NCBI GenBank assembly: GCA_004380135.1
Contig: QXCR01000001.1
Span: 620,001 to 684,000 of the forward strand
Reading direction: 5' to 3'
From: Stemphylium vesicarium
Lineage: Eukaryota > Ascomycota > Dothideomycetes > Pleosporales > Pleosporaceae
Length of the DNA stretch: 64,000 nt
The notes under the pieces are model-generated. The model searched no databases. It was not told where the DNA came from and saw only the letters and a list, made by a program, of their open reading frames with translations. Position 1 is the first letter of the stretch; every line of letters begins with the position of its first letter. Below, one piece after another: positions 34,104 to 45,081 of this stretch. The position numbers and the translations under genes are program-made.

Positions 34104-35847
34104 TCATCCTTTGCTCACCACTCCCGGCTGGCGTCCCGGACCCTTGCCTTTTGGTCGCCCAGACTTGCCTCCCATCGCGCTTGGGTTCCACGCCATACCT
34201 TGGGTACTGCCACCGCCAGGCGTAAACTGAGAACCGCTCTCGTCTGACTTGAAGCCCTCGCCCTCGTTTAGCACCGTCTGCCACAAGGATCCGATAGCGC
34301 TACTCCATTCCTTCATCGCTTGCACCCGATCCATGTCTGTACTACTCTCGATCTCCACTGTACCCTGCTGCTGGTTGATCTTGCCGCGCAACCGCTTGTC
34401 AACGATCAGGAACCCTACGATTTCCTGGACCTCGGAAAGGGATATCTTTAGTTGTTTCGAAATGAATGCAAGCGTGAACCGGGTGTAGGGTGCAACGAGC
34501 TTGACGACCGCCTTGGTGCGTACATTGCGCGTAACTTCGTCAATGTTCTCGGCAATGAAGGGGTCCTGCAGCAGATCCTTGTTGTTTTGCAGAATCTTCT
34601 CGTACCCGTGGATGTCTTCGAGCTGATATGCATTGACAAGGTCCGTCATAGTAGAGATGCGTGGATCGTTCTGATAGGGCTTGGTCTCCTGCGAGTCAAA
34701 GGGATTGATGTCCGAGCCCGACAGCATGGTTGCGAGGACCAGATACTTTAGGACCTGGATGCGTTGGAGCGATCCAGCCTCATCGTAGTTTTTGAAGCTC
34801 TCGAAGAAATCGCTCTGCGCCCCCTTCCAGTTCTCTGGGACGTGTTAGCATTGATTGGGTGTCTCAGATGAATGGGTGTGGTGCTTGCCTTCGCTCATAT
34901 GCATCTTGCCACCACACTCGCGGATGATGCCCATAATCTTGGGATGCGGAACTGCCGATTTAACCTTGAGCGCTCGCTGGTAAAGAGCCTGTCATAGCGT
35001 TAGAGAACATGCAGGCAAAGCCGAATTCGGGCGAGGCTCACTTTTAGCCGCTTGTTATTTCTGGTCTCGGCATACATTAGGATCTCGAGCGAATAGACCT
35101 CGAGTGAATATGTGCCTTTGCTTGGGTCATCTGTCCCATCCTCCCTCTGGCAGGCCTTGTGTAACTCGCGAAGCTTCTCCGTAAGCTGGCGGTAGTCCTT
35201 CCTGTCCAACCACAGTCTGGCGAGCTTGATGTTGGTCTTCAGCCAAAGCCGCTCGTTGTTGGTGCTCTGGAAGATGTCGAGGGTGAGTGCGTAGAAGTTC
35301 TCCATGCAGCGATAGGCGTCGGCGTCTTCTGCGGCCTTTTCTATAAAGTCGAGCATGTTGTTAATCGACTTCTCCGAGTAGTTGCGCGTGACGGCCGACT
35401 TGACGTAGGTGAGAAGCTCCTTGTAGTGTTCTACTGCCTGTGTATTTGTTAGTCCCAGCTCATTCGTCGTCGTGGCGGTATATACCTTGTCGTAGCGCGC
35501 CAGCTTGAATTCTAGCTTGATGGCCTGCTTCAGACCTTTGAAGCCCCTGTGCTCTTGTCAGCTCGCATCCATCGCGCCAGATGTGAGTCTTTCGTACCAT
35601 TCCGACTTTTCCTCCTCCAGCGCGGGCATGCCCAGGAATTCATCTATGGCCGCCTCGGGGTCGTCGGCCTTGAGCTGCTTCGCGTTGTAATACTTGTTCT
35701 CGATATCGACGTCGCCGCTCTCCTCGTCATCGTCGTCTTCGTATTCGAAATCATACCTGCAGCCAGTTAGAGAGTGTATCGTGCATATTCCAGGCTGACG
35801 TACTCCTCCTCGCCGGAGTCTTGCATGAAGTCGTCATCGTCAGACAT
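34104..35847 (-). CDS. csn2: COP9 signalosome complex subunit 2 (PCI protein)
   Basis: Six minus-strand exons are inferred: 35847-35804, 35756-35598, 35546-35486, 35437-35042, 34988-34889 and 34834-34104, giving 496 residues, close to the usual CSN2 length. It has the acidic N-terminus and the diagnostic DVDIENKYYNAKQLK segment. TPR-like helices follow (EHYKELLTYVKSAVTRNYSE, ENFYALTLDIFQ), and the C-terminal PCI/winged-helix is visible (YTRFTLAFISKQLKISLSEV then GFLIVDKRLRGKINQQQG). CSN2 helps the signalosome hold cullin-RING ligases for deneddylation; in filamentous fungi the complex controls light-dependent development and secondary metabolism. The fifth intron begins GC rather than GT (G|GCAAGC...CCCAG). 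The alternative would be a frameshift, but the phase and protein both fit GC-AG splicing. Confidence 0.95.
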
Positions 35848-37154
35848 GTTTGCGGCGTGGTTCGTCGAGGTTGAATATATGCAATGGGATTACTATTAAG
35901 AATTCTTCTTGAAAGGTCACTGAGTGGGTTGAGGATAGTCAGTTCGGTGTAAACGGGTGCTTGCAAATGTGGTGATAGCTCAGCGGTCCATCTGCGACGA
36001 CTTGTTTGCCTACGTGAGGCGGTAGTGCCTGCGGCAGAGCCCCACTTCCGCGGGGCTAAGCTCCCCAGCCAGGCCGAAGCATCCCACCTTGCCATGGCTG
36101 TTAAGCACAATCACTGTCCAGTCTGACCTGCAATATTACTACTATCGACTCTGCACTTGGACTCCGGAGAGCAATCACGCACACTGGCGCTACCATGTTG
36201 ACTTGCGAATCTGCATAGAAATCGGTTCCGTCCATCAAATCCGTCGTTCCGGTTTCCGCATATTGACGTCCTTCCCTTCAAAGACGTGCCCGGCGGTAAC
36301 AAGGTATTGTTGGGTCCGACTAATCCAATACTCAAGAAGCCTTGGGCACCTGAGGATCCGGCTGCTCGGCCTGAATAGTCCATCACGCCAGCCCTTGATC
36401 TATACAATTCTCCACGAAGGCTCAACAAGAGATCACCACTGGCAATAGCGGAGTCGACTGTGGCTTGCAGTAGGCTTGGAACCGTGGGTATTCTACGGCA
36501 TTTGCTAACCTTGACCTTCTTCTTTCGGTCCGGCCTCAACACGTGGAGAACCCCGGACATTCTTATCCAGATGCCCTCTCGTCCACTCACTGTTCGCTAG
36601 TACATGTACATTCCCTCATCTTGGTTCACCGTCCCAAGGCGTCATCCTAGCCTAACCCATCATTTCTTCACTGATGTTTTGCTATCCCCATTCTTCCCAG
36701 CTCTTCACCTAACAGCACTGATCGCCGCGCAGCTCTGGTAAGTAAGCAAGCTATCGCACGCCTTGGTCTGTAAACGGATGGCGCCAGGTCTGCCTGGACA
36801 TCCGAGTGCATGGCATTGAGGCTGTGAGGTGGTTGCGGGTGTGGGCAGTGCTAAGGGCCAATTTAGGTTTAACCCCTGCGACGTGGGTGCATCTTGAACT
36901 CCAGTTGCTCCATCCACCCATCGCCTGCATCTCCAGCCCAGCATCTGGATCCCTCCCGACTTACCACAGACATCCTTATCACCACCTGCTAAGACGCTCG
37001 CGTGCTACTCCACCTCTCGTTCTCACCGCGACTGCCGCTACAAACACGACCACCGCCCTTTGTCCTCTGTAGCACCAACGCGCGCGCGCGCCCTCTCTCG
37101 TCCCTTCCCCGACCGAACCAACCTGTCGCCGACTCTTCCTTCCCGCCCTTCACG
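35848..37154. promoter_or_regulatory. Divergent promoter region csn2 / rho3
   Basis: About 1.3 kb lie between the two start codons. The rho3 side has a strongly pyrimidine-rich leader and a short (CG)n run around 37079-37090. A minus-strand 159-residue frame (36111-36590) has no domain and is not called. Specific factor sites cannot be assigned by eye. Confidence 0.5.
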
Positions 37155-38148
37155 ATGCCCATGTGCGGTGGAACAAAGTCTGTGCAGCGCAAGCTGGTGC
37201 TTCTGTATGTCCGCCTTTGTGCGGGGGACCTCTTTGTCTAGGCGACCAGCCATGATGCGACGGGATTTGGCTAACAAACACCCGACAGAGGCGATGGTGC
37301 ATGCGGAAAGACATCGCTACTGAACGTCTTCACAAGAGGGTATGATTATTAATGCGCTCCACTTGTGCATGCCTTGCTTACTGTCACCCAGATACTTCCC
37401 AACAGTATAGTAAGTAGCTTGCGCGATTGATGTTGGTGCTCGAGACTGACCACGCCGTCTTAGTGAGCCTACGGTATTCGGTAAGGGCTCTCCTCACATT
37501 ATACACGTGGAATTGGCTAACTAACCTTTTAGAAAACTACGTACACGGTTCGTGCACCAGACTTCGCCTTCTCCCTAACTGAATTGACCCCGTCTGCCAG
37601 ATATTTACATCGACAACACACACGTCGAGCTCAGCTTATGGGACACCGCCGGCCAAGAAGAATTTGATAGGTTACGATCCCTCAGCTACGATGACACGCA
37701 CGCCATCATGCTCTGCTTCTCCGTACGACCGTCCGACTCCATATCTGACCGCTACTTACACCCTCCAGGTCGACTCCCCAGATTCGCTCGAGAACGTAGA
37801 GACAAAATGGGTCGGTGAAATAGCAGAGAACTGCCCGGGCGTTAAGCTTGTTCTTGTGGCACTCAAGTGTGATTTGCGGAAGAAGGAGGACGATGACGCC
37901 GACGACCAGCAGCCCGAAAAGCCATGTATCGACTACAACGAAGGTCTGCGCGTGGCAGAAAAGATCAAGGCGCTGCGATATCTGGGTACGGCCCACGGTC
38001 TCGTGACTCGTTGTAACAAGCTAACATATCTTCAGAATGCTCTGCTATGAAGAACCGAGGCGTCAACGAAGCCTTCACAGAAGCTGCCCGTGTCGCCCTC
38101 CAGGTCAAGACCAGCAAAGACAAGAGTGGAGGCTGCACGATCCTTTAA
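37155..38148 (+). CDS. rho3: Rho-family small GTPase Rho3
   Basis: Eight coding exons are inferred: 37155-37204, 37289-37339, 37392-37409, 37464-37480, 37533-37547, 37601-37722, 37769-37985 and 38036-38148, giving 200 residues. All boundaries are GT-AG and in phase. The start MPMCGGTKSVQRKLVLL is typical of Rho3. The P-loop is GDGACGKTS (residues 18-26) and switch I is YEPTVFENYVHDI. Switch II is WDTAGQEEFDRLR, the base-recognition element is LKCD, and the SAK-like motif is ECSAM. The C-terminal CaaX box CTIL predicts geranylgeranylation and membrane attachment. Rho3 acts at the plasma membrane on formins, exocyst and myosin for polarised exocytosis and hyphal tip growth. Exons 3-5 are only 18, 17 and 15 nt, and encode most of switch I. 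Confidence 0.95.
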
Positions 38149-38812
38149 GATGGCGATGCACCCGAACATCTTGGCCGACTTCAACCTCCCTGGTCTCATT
38201 GCGCGCACTATCATCTCATTCGATCAATACGCATTCCACCAACCATATCCTTTTATCACCTTTTGACACCATGGTCCGCACCATTTATATCCTTCTTTAC
38301 ATCTCTACTCTGTCGCTGGTGCAGCGCCTCCCTGGAAAAGCGGCAAACCAAAAGAACTAGGCTCAATTTCGGTTGGATAAGAAGAGAGCCTTGGCTAAGG
38401 GTACCTCTTTGTTTTGCCCATGGAAGGTTCTGGCTTGCATAGATCTTTTGATTTTTTCGACTGTTTCGACACCCTTATACTTTTATTGTACATGCTTGCT
38501 CCCAGTTGAGCTTCGGCGCTGGCTTCCTTTCACTTCTTTCCTTTCAGCTCACTTGGAGGTAGTCTGAAAATGGAGTACGCGTGTGCGCATTCCCTAGTAG
38601 TAGTGGAGGCTTCCCCCGGTTTCTGGGTTGAGTATCTTCTTTGAGTGATTATGCTGTCATTTTGGATAGATAAAACAAGCAGCTCACTCTTATACTTTCC
38701 TTCTATTTCCACCAGTGCGATGATTCTTGAGTCCGATCCTCCATTACTCTATCAGAGTACAGTTTTTTAGGACCACGATGAGCTCTCTAATCTTTCTAAC
38801 AACCTCGCTCTC
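38149..38812. other. Convergent intergenic region rho3 / acetyltransferase
   Basis: This 664 bp contains the two 3' UTRs, with T-rich stretches around 38440-38480 that fit polyadenylation regions. No gene is seen. Confidence 0.6.
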
Positions 38813-39719
38813 TCAGCCCTTCATCACATCCCCCTCCAGCGCCTCCACCTCCTTGACCTTCTTAACCACCCGCGCAGGCTGTCCCATGACGACACAGAAA
38901 TCCGGCACATCCTTGGTCACCACGCTCATCGCGCCAACCGTGACTCCCCTCCCTATCGTAACACCGGGTAGGATGACCACATTGCCGCCAACCCAGCAAT
39001 CGTCGCCTATCACAACAGGCTTCCCATACTCGATGTTGTCGCGTCGGCTCTGCACTTCTGCCTCGTGCGTGGCGGCGAAAATCGACACATTCGGACCGAA
39101 CATGCAGCGCGCACCGATCGTTACCAGCGAGCAGTCCAGAATAGTGAGGTTGAAGTTGGAGTAGAAGCGTGCGCCGAGGGAAATGTTGCAGCCATAGTCT
39201 ATGTTGAAGGGGGGTTCGATGACTGAGTAAATTGTAGTGATTAGTAGGGCAGGGGGTGGGGAGTCGGAAAGGCGTTTTGGAAGACTTACAAACTTCATCG
39301 TCGCCTATGTGGCCGATGATCTCTTTGAGCATTTTCAGGCGCTCGGCAGCGAGCACGTCAAAGCCGGTGGCGGGTGTGGTGGTGGACGGGTCGGGGAACC
39401 AGGTGTTGTATTTGTGGGCGAAGGCGCGGGCTTTGAAGCGGGCCGCATTTAGGTCGGGGCTGAAGGCGTTGTATCTATGGTATGGTCAGTTTTTATTATC
39501 TGATTTGGGGAAGGCACGAAGTCTGTTGTTGAATGTAAGGATTGGGAGGGGAAAGCTTTCGTGGGTGCAAGAAACAGTATAGCCCGACTATATTCGGACT
39601 GTGGTCGAGTACACTTACAACATCCCCGATATCATCTTCTCATACTCCTCGCACCATGGTACATGGTTCAACTTTTTCGCCTTTTCAATCTCTTGCGTGT
39701 TCTTTTCTTGTGCTGCCAT
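38813..39719 (-). CDS. Sugar (maltose/galactoside-type) O-acetyltransferase, hexapeptide repeat
   Basis: Three minus-strand exons (39719-39619, 39474-39290 and 39222-38813) give 231 residues. The N-terminal Maa-type helical domain shows 'NHVPWCEEYEKMISG' and 'YNAFSPDLNAARFKAR'. Then the family motif EPPFNIDYGCNISLG leads into the left-handed beta-helix, with hexapeptide repeats (VTIGARCMFGPNV, PVVIGDDCWVGGNVVILPG, VTIGRGVTVGAMSVV). The probable catalytic His is in the FAATHEAE segment. The end, ...FCVVMGQPARVVKK, is standard for NodL/LacA/Maa enzymes. It transfers acetyl from acetyl-CoA to a sugar hydroxyl in the cytosol; the natural acceptor in fungi is unclear. Confidence 0.93.
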
Positions 39720-40922
39720 GTTGAGGTCGGAATGAACTTTTTGAGAAGTTGATTGTATGCGTCTCCAGTCTATATCTAAGCATGCAGTCTGCAAGTACTG
39801 GCGTACTTATACACGCAGTCGCAACCTTGGAAGTCTCCAGCCCCGGAGTTCTCCCACATCCAGGCCCAGAAGGTACGCTAAGTGGGGTAAAAGGCCAGCC
39901 AGGCCAGGTCACTTGGGGCAATACCTCGCACTTTAGCGCTCAGTGTAGCACTTTCTTCCCAACTCGTATGAGGCAGTACTAAGAAGTGAAAAAAGCGTAT
40001 TTCGTTTGACGTTTGCATGAATGCATGGGATTAGTAACGAAATACGTGTTGCAGATGCACAACGGCACGACTTCTGGCCACTCAGAGATGGCGTGCTGAT
40101 CTTCTGTACGGTGGAACTGCGGTTTTGCTTGTGTCGTGTGCTTGGATGCCATCACTTGGCCTGGTCGGCCCGATCTGAACTGTGTATTCAGCTTATCTGT
40201 TCTGCATGGGAGCTTTGGTTTTGCATGTTGTGGAAGCACCTGAGCAGTTTTCGATATGATATTAGGGAAATGCGAAAGCACGTGCACCACCATGAGTCCT
40301 TTGCAGTCTACATGTATAGTGTATCAAGTTCCCTCAATTGGCATACGACAGCTGCAATCGAGGTGCGCGCGGTGCCTGCATATTTACTCACGTGGGTGGT
40401 TTGGTGCGAGGGCGGGGAAGCTCCGTCATCGAGGAAAGAGCTACTGGATCATGATGCAAGAGCTCGTGCATCCCTTTTGGCAAACATTTTCTGCAGAATA
40501 AACAATACCTTACCTATGTGACTATACTTGCGATGAGTGTTCAAAGGTGTCTAGACCATGATATTCCTTGTAGTGCATTCTTACTTGATGAACTTGCGTG
40601 TCGAAGGTGCTTTCTGTGCCTGTAGAAACAGAGCGCAAAGTTTTAAGAAAATCTCAATAGCAAGCTTTATAATATTCACTCTTTCCATGTTCAAGTCCCA
40701 ATCGTTGTGAAAGATAAATTGCTGTCGGTGAGGCAAGAATGGAGAGCGCCAAGAAGGGATTAGCGCGGTCGGCTAATGCAACGATGGAGCCTTCCACAAA
40801 CGATTTTCGATCCCCTCACCTCCTCTACAAGCCGTCCGCGTCCTCGACTCTCGCGCCCAATCCATCGACTTCAAGCCATCGGCAATCAACAACCAGTTCA
40901 AGACTCTCCATAAACCGTCAAG
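39720..40922. promoter_or_regulatory. Divergent promoter region acetyltransferase / eS27
   Basis: About 1.2 kb. The eS27 side (about 40800-40922) is a pyrimidine-rich stretch with no ATG between 40785 and 40923, consistent with transcription starting there, as is usual for ribosomal protein genes. Upstream ATGs at 40739 and 40782 open frames that are not in phase with eS27 and are not called as genes. Confidence 0.5.
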
Positions 40923-41450
40923 ATGGTGAGTCTGAGCCCGCGAGAGCTGCCAGGAGCGTTTGCGAGAGTCTAGTGAGCAGGCACACGAGACTCTCGGTAT
41001 TTGCCACAGACGTCGAATTCGCAACGCCTGGCTGCATCGCACTGCGCAAAAATATTCTCAATCAGGACGCTGGACTAACAGTAGCTCAGGTTCTCGCAGT
41101 TGACCTTCTCAACCCCTCCCCGGCCGCGTACGCACTTCTCTCCTCCGCCTCGTCGACTTCGGCCAGCGACTAACAACCGTTCTAGTGAGGCCCGCAAGCA
41201 CAAGCTCAAGACCCTCGTGCCCGCTCCCCGCTCCTTCTTCATGGACGTCAAGTGCCCCGGATGCTTCACCATCACCACCGTCTTCTCGCACGCCAACACA
41301 GTCGTCGTCTGCCAGGGCTGCTCGCAGGTCCTGTAAGTCTTTGGACAACACGGTACATGGCAAATGGGCAAGGGCTAATGCATTTACAGGTGCCAGCCCA
41401 CTGGTGGCAAGGCGCGGTTGACCGAGGGCTGCTCTTTCCGCAGGAAGTAA
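40923..41450 (+). CDS. rps27: 40S ribosomal protein eS27
   Basis: Four exons are inferred: 40923-40925 (only the ATG), 41090-41127, 41186-41332 and 41390-41450, giving 82 residues, the exact family length. The reading MVLAVDLLNPSPAA joins to EARKHKLKTLVPAPRSFF. The zinc ribbon has its four cysteines in CPGC and CQGC, followed by SQVLCQPTGGKARLTEG and the terminal CSFRRK. It is a structural component of the small ribosomal subunit. The first coding exon consists of the start codon alone, followed immediately by a gtgagt donor. This is seen in some ribosomal protein genes and is supported by the in-phase join to the conserved N-terminus. Confidence 0.95.
40963..40996 (+). repeat. 9-bp perfect inverted repeat inside intron 1 of rps27
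   Basis: cgagagtct at 40963-40971 is perfectly complementary to agactctcg at 40988-40996, with a 16-base loop. It lies in the 164-nt first intron, downstream of the donor. A nine-pair stem with five G-C pairs could fold in the pre-mRNA. Confidence 0.7.
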
Positions 41451-42401
41451 GCGTCTCGTTGCAATGACAGCGGGAATTGATGGGTTACGATGATGACTAT
41501 CATGGCTTAAGGGTGTAGATCTCATTGGCGCCGATCGACTCGACCGCAGGATAGAAGAGGGATCTTTCGACTCGAGTCAATGCAAAAGTCACAAAAACGG
41601 GAGTTCCGGATATCTCAGCGCTGATGGACAACCCTTTTCCCTCGAATCTATTTCCTTTTTGTTCGGCATGGTCTTTCAACTTTCATGTATATGCATGTGG
41701 GAGGAGAGATGGCATCTCAGAGCCTTTGGACTAGTCGTCCAGGGCGAGGACCGGTTTGCAATCGAGGATACCTAAGCATGCCAGCGGTCCTTTGTAAATC
41801 AAAACGTCAATTCCTCACATTCATTTCGCAACAAGCGCAGGTACTGACTTGCTGTTCGTGATGGCCTGGCTGCGTCTTTGTAGCCATGAACCCTGCGCAT
41901 CCTCGTAAACTGAGCGTGGACCCAGCGTGAATTGCTCAAATTTATACATGATCCATGACTCCAAGGCTGTATCTGGTATCGTGGCGAGCATCTACCTTAC
42001 CTAGAACAGAAGGACCTCATCCTTGGCTGCACAATTCTACCCTCAAAGTGGGGAAACCTGGCCGAGACCCCATGCCGCTTCATACACATGACAAGCAGAA
42101 CGCCGACCTCCGCTAGAAATTCAAATTACATATAACGCTCGTCGAAGCTGTCTCCATCAGCGATTACAAGCGAAGACGCCCTTGCATCGCCATATCCGCC
42201 TAACATCGGTGATCCTGTCCACGACTTGCAAGCAAGCCACCCCACGTCATCGTCGCCCAATACCTTTCGCTCGCATCTCCGGCCAACTACCGCGCGCGAC
42301 ACACGACCCAAACGGGCACTAAAATAGGCAAATCGATAAAGCAAATCATCACGTTAGAACAAAAAGTCAATAAACGCGTCCCCCTTTAGTACCTAACAAC
42401 C
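41451..42401. other. Intergenic region eS27 / DERA
   Basis: This 951-bp tandem interval is expected to contain the eS27 3' UTR and the aldolase promoter. Only short frames without domains occur. No RNA gene is seen. Confidence 0.55.
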
Positions 42402-43712
42402 ATGTCTACTACTGCACAATCGCCAGCCGCAGCGGGAGCAGCATCGAACCCCCACCCCATCCCTCTAACAGAATCCGAAGTCCTAATCCGCGGATTCTTG
42501 GCAGCTAACCCGGATCTCGACGACGCCCAATCGCCGATTGAGATTATGACGGATCGGTACACGAATGAAGAGTGGAAGGCGCAGATCGATGAGACGGTCA
42601 AGCATGTGCTGAAAGAGGTGGAGAGTGGGGAGCGCGCAGCCAAGGTTTATCCGGGACCGCGCATGCGGAACGGCGACGAGGCGTTGAGGCAGTTGTCCAA
42701 GACGATAGATCATACCGTGCTGAAGCTAGATGCTACGAGCCCGGTTATCGACGGATTGTGCAGTGAGGCGAGGACAGAGTCATTCAAGGTATGTCTTTTG
42801 TCATGGTCGTAGGTTTCGACTACATAATATCACGACCAAGTTTTGTCTCTCAACATCTCACAAGTTGACTAACGTTTCTCCCAGTCCGTCTGTGTCCGTC
42901 TAAACTGGGTGCAACGCTGCGTTTCCAATCTCAAAGGCTCAGACGTCCTTGTTGCCTGTGTCGTGGGCTTCCACGAGGGCACTCAAGACACGTACTCGAA
43001 ATGTCGTGAAGCACGTGCTGCCGTTGCAGCAGGCGCAGCAGAACTCGACGTGGTGTTGAACCACTCGCTCTTCACGATGCACAACCGTCCCAACTCGCCC
43101 TCCTCACCACCCCGGGAAGTCCCGGCCATGAACCCCAGAGATTCCGCCATCGACAGCATCACCGCTGCCAACACGGCTGCAAATGCTGCCAGCAGCACCA
43201 CGGGAAGTGAAGCCGATCATGAACCCCAAGAGACGCCGGATTACAGCGCCATCTACAGAGAACTAGCGACCATCCGTTCTCTCTGCCCTAGCACAACACT
43301 CAAACTCATCCTCGAAACCTCGCAATTGAACTCCGCTCAAATCCTCGCTGCGTCGCATCTTGCAGCCGCGGCATCCTTTGACTTCATCAAGACATCCACT
43401 GGCTTCAACGGCCCAGGAGCTACCCTGCCCAATGTCCAACTCATGGTAGGCGCAGCGGAGTACCTCGCGGCCAGCGGTGTTAGCAGGAAGAAGATGGAAG
43501 TCAAAGCCAGTGGCGGCGTCAGGGAACTCGATACTGCAGTCAAGATGCTGGAGGCCGGGGCAACGAGACTCGGTACGAGCAGTGGCCTTTGGATCATGCA
43601 GGAGGCGAGGGCCAAGGTCGGCGAGGAGAGGACAGCCGCTGGAATGGCGTTGAATGATGAGAGGAGACCGAGCCCCGCTACGAGACTGTATACAGACGAT
43701 TCGTCGTACTAG
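42402..43712 (+). CDS. Deoxyribose-phosphate aldolase (DERA)
   Basis: Two exons (42402-42788 and 42885-43712; a 96-nt gtatgt...cccag intron) give 404 residues. Class I aldolase motifs are clear: KTIDHTVLKLDATSPVIDGLC, then SVCVRLNWVQRC, VACVVGFHEGTQDTYSK, GAAELDVVLN, the Schiff-base lysine motif FIKTSTGF, and VKASGGVREL. The enzyme cleaves 2-deoxy-D-ribose 5-phosphate to glyceraldehyde 3-phosphate and acetaldehyde in deoxynucleoside catabolism. Compared with the ~250-residue bacterial enzymes it has an N-terminal extension of about 100 residues. It also has an inserted Ala/Ser/Pro-rich loop of about 50 residues (about 195-247) between the ELDVVLN strand and the next helix. The loop is probably disordered and outside the barrel core. 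Confidence 0.93.
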
Positions 43713-44297
43713 ATTGGGGTCGGAATTGCATTTGCGCACGTAATTAGCTACCTATATATCTTGCAGTAAAATCGCCGCGAATCGGTTATGTTACTCGCCA
43801 GGACGCTGTGTATGCGTATACTTCCATCTGCGCAGGTTCCAGGGCCTAGGTCAGTAACATTAATATCAGCATTTCAAGAGAGCTAGGACTATGAGGATCA
43901 GCCGCAGCGTAGGCACTTCCAGAAGATCAAATCCCAGTGTTGTCAGGGACCAGGGTTGTGGATCGCTGTCATGATGATGCTGGACAACTGCAGGGATGGA
44001 TAATTATCGGCTACAGTGAACAGAATATCGACCGGCAAGTACCGCAGTACCGTAATACCGAGACTAGCGAGATACAGTATAATGCAAAAAGATCATCACA
44101 AGCAATGTGGGGAACCAAGGCGGATGATGGCAATTGAAGATTTTTGGGCAGAGACTACAAGATCTGTATGTATATCATCCACCAGCCGTGACCCGCAAGG
44201 GATATAGTGCATTCCAGGACAGGATACCTGTCGAAGAGATTCATTCCCGTCATGCCTAACGCCGATCATCCATGAATCATTCCTTTTGGCGTAGAGT
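43713..44297. other. Convergent intergenic region DERA / uS4
   Basis: This 585 bp holds two 3' UTRs. There is no supportable gene and no repeat. Confidence 0.6.
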
Positions 44298-45081
44298 TTA
44301 CTCCTCGTCCTCCTCGCCGGCGTCCTCGTCACCACCCTTCTCGGCGGCCTTGGCCTTCTTCCTCCTGACACGACCGGGACGGCCGCCACCGAATGGCGAG
44401 GTCAGAGCGAAGTCGATGTGCTTCTGGGAGTCGAGGCGGACCATGAAGGAGGGGACGTTGACGATCTGCTTGCCGACACTGAAGTTGTTAGTCGCGCGTC
44501 TTTTCAGCCAACGAGAACAGATACATACCGGATGTGGCGCTGGCGGATGAGAACACGAGCGTGGTGGATGGACTTGGCAAGACCGAGCTTGTAGACGCAG
44601 GTCTGGAGACGGCGCTCCAAGAAGTCCTCGATCTTGAGGGCCAAGACGTAATCGAGCTTCATGCGGGACTCGTCAAGGACACCGACGCGAACGAGACGGC
44701 GAATGAGAGCGTTACCCTCGAAGAGGCGCTTGGGGTCCTTCTCATCCAGAGTGAGGAGCGAACTGCCAAAGTTAGAAACAATTTTTTCGCCATGTCGAAA
44801 TTTCGCAGCGCACTGGAGGCGGCGCAATTGACGAGGACTCACCGAGCGGCACGACGGATCTTGGACAGAGTCAACTGGACACGCCAGACCTCACGCTTGT
44901 TGCGGAGACCATACTCGCCGACGAGCTTCAGCTCAGTATCCCTAATCCAACATTAACCAGTGTCCCAGACATAAGCGGAGCACGCTCTCGCTCAGTGGCC
45001 ATGGGGTATCACATACAGACGAGCGGACTCGAAAGGACGACGGGGGACGCTGTACGTCTTGGAGTAGGATCGGGGCGCCAT
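44298..45081 (-). CDS. rps9: 40S ribosomal protein uS4 (S9)
   Basis: Four minus-strand exons (45081-45017, 44941-44843, 44762-44529 and 44478-44298) give 192 residues. The start MAPRSYSKTYSVPRRPFESAR and the following DTELKLVGEYGLRNKREVWRV (here shortened by one) are typical. LLTLDEKDPKRLFEGNAL precedes the S4 RNA-binding domain (LDYVLALKIEDFLERRLQT, KSIHHARVLIRQRHIR, VGKQIVNVPSF). The tail ends in an acidic EEDEE run after a basic RRKKAKAAEKG. It binds 18S rRNA early in small-subunit assembly. It is transcribed divergently from eL21. Confidence 0.96.

Noticed and set aside
36111..36590. 159-residue minus-strand frame between csn2 and rho3
   Set aside because: No domain, competing frame on the other strand, and it lies in the expected promoter region.
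40685..40702. T-loop-like gttcaagtccc, possible tRNA B box
   Set aside because: No matching acceptor, D-arm or anticodon stem can be drawn from the AT-rich sequence upstream.
40739..41173. 145-residue plus-strand frame upstream of and overlapping eS27
   Set aside because: It is in a different frame from the conserved eS27 exons, runs across its intron, and has no domain.
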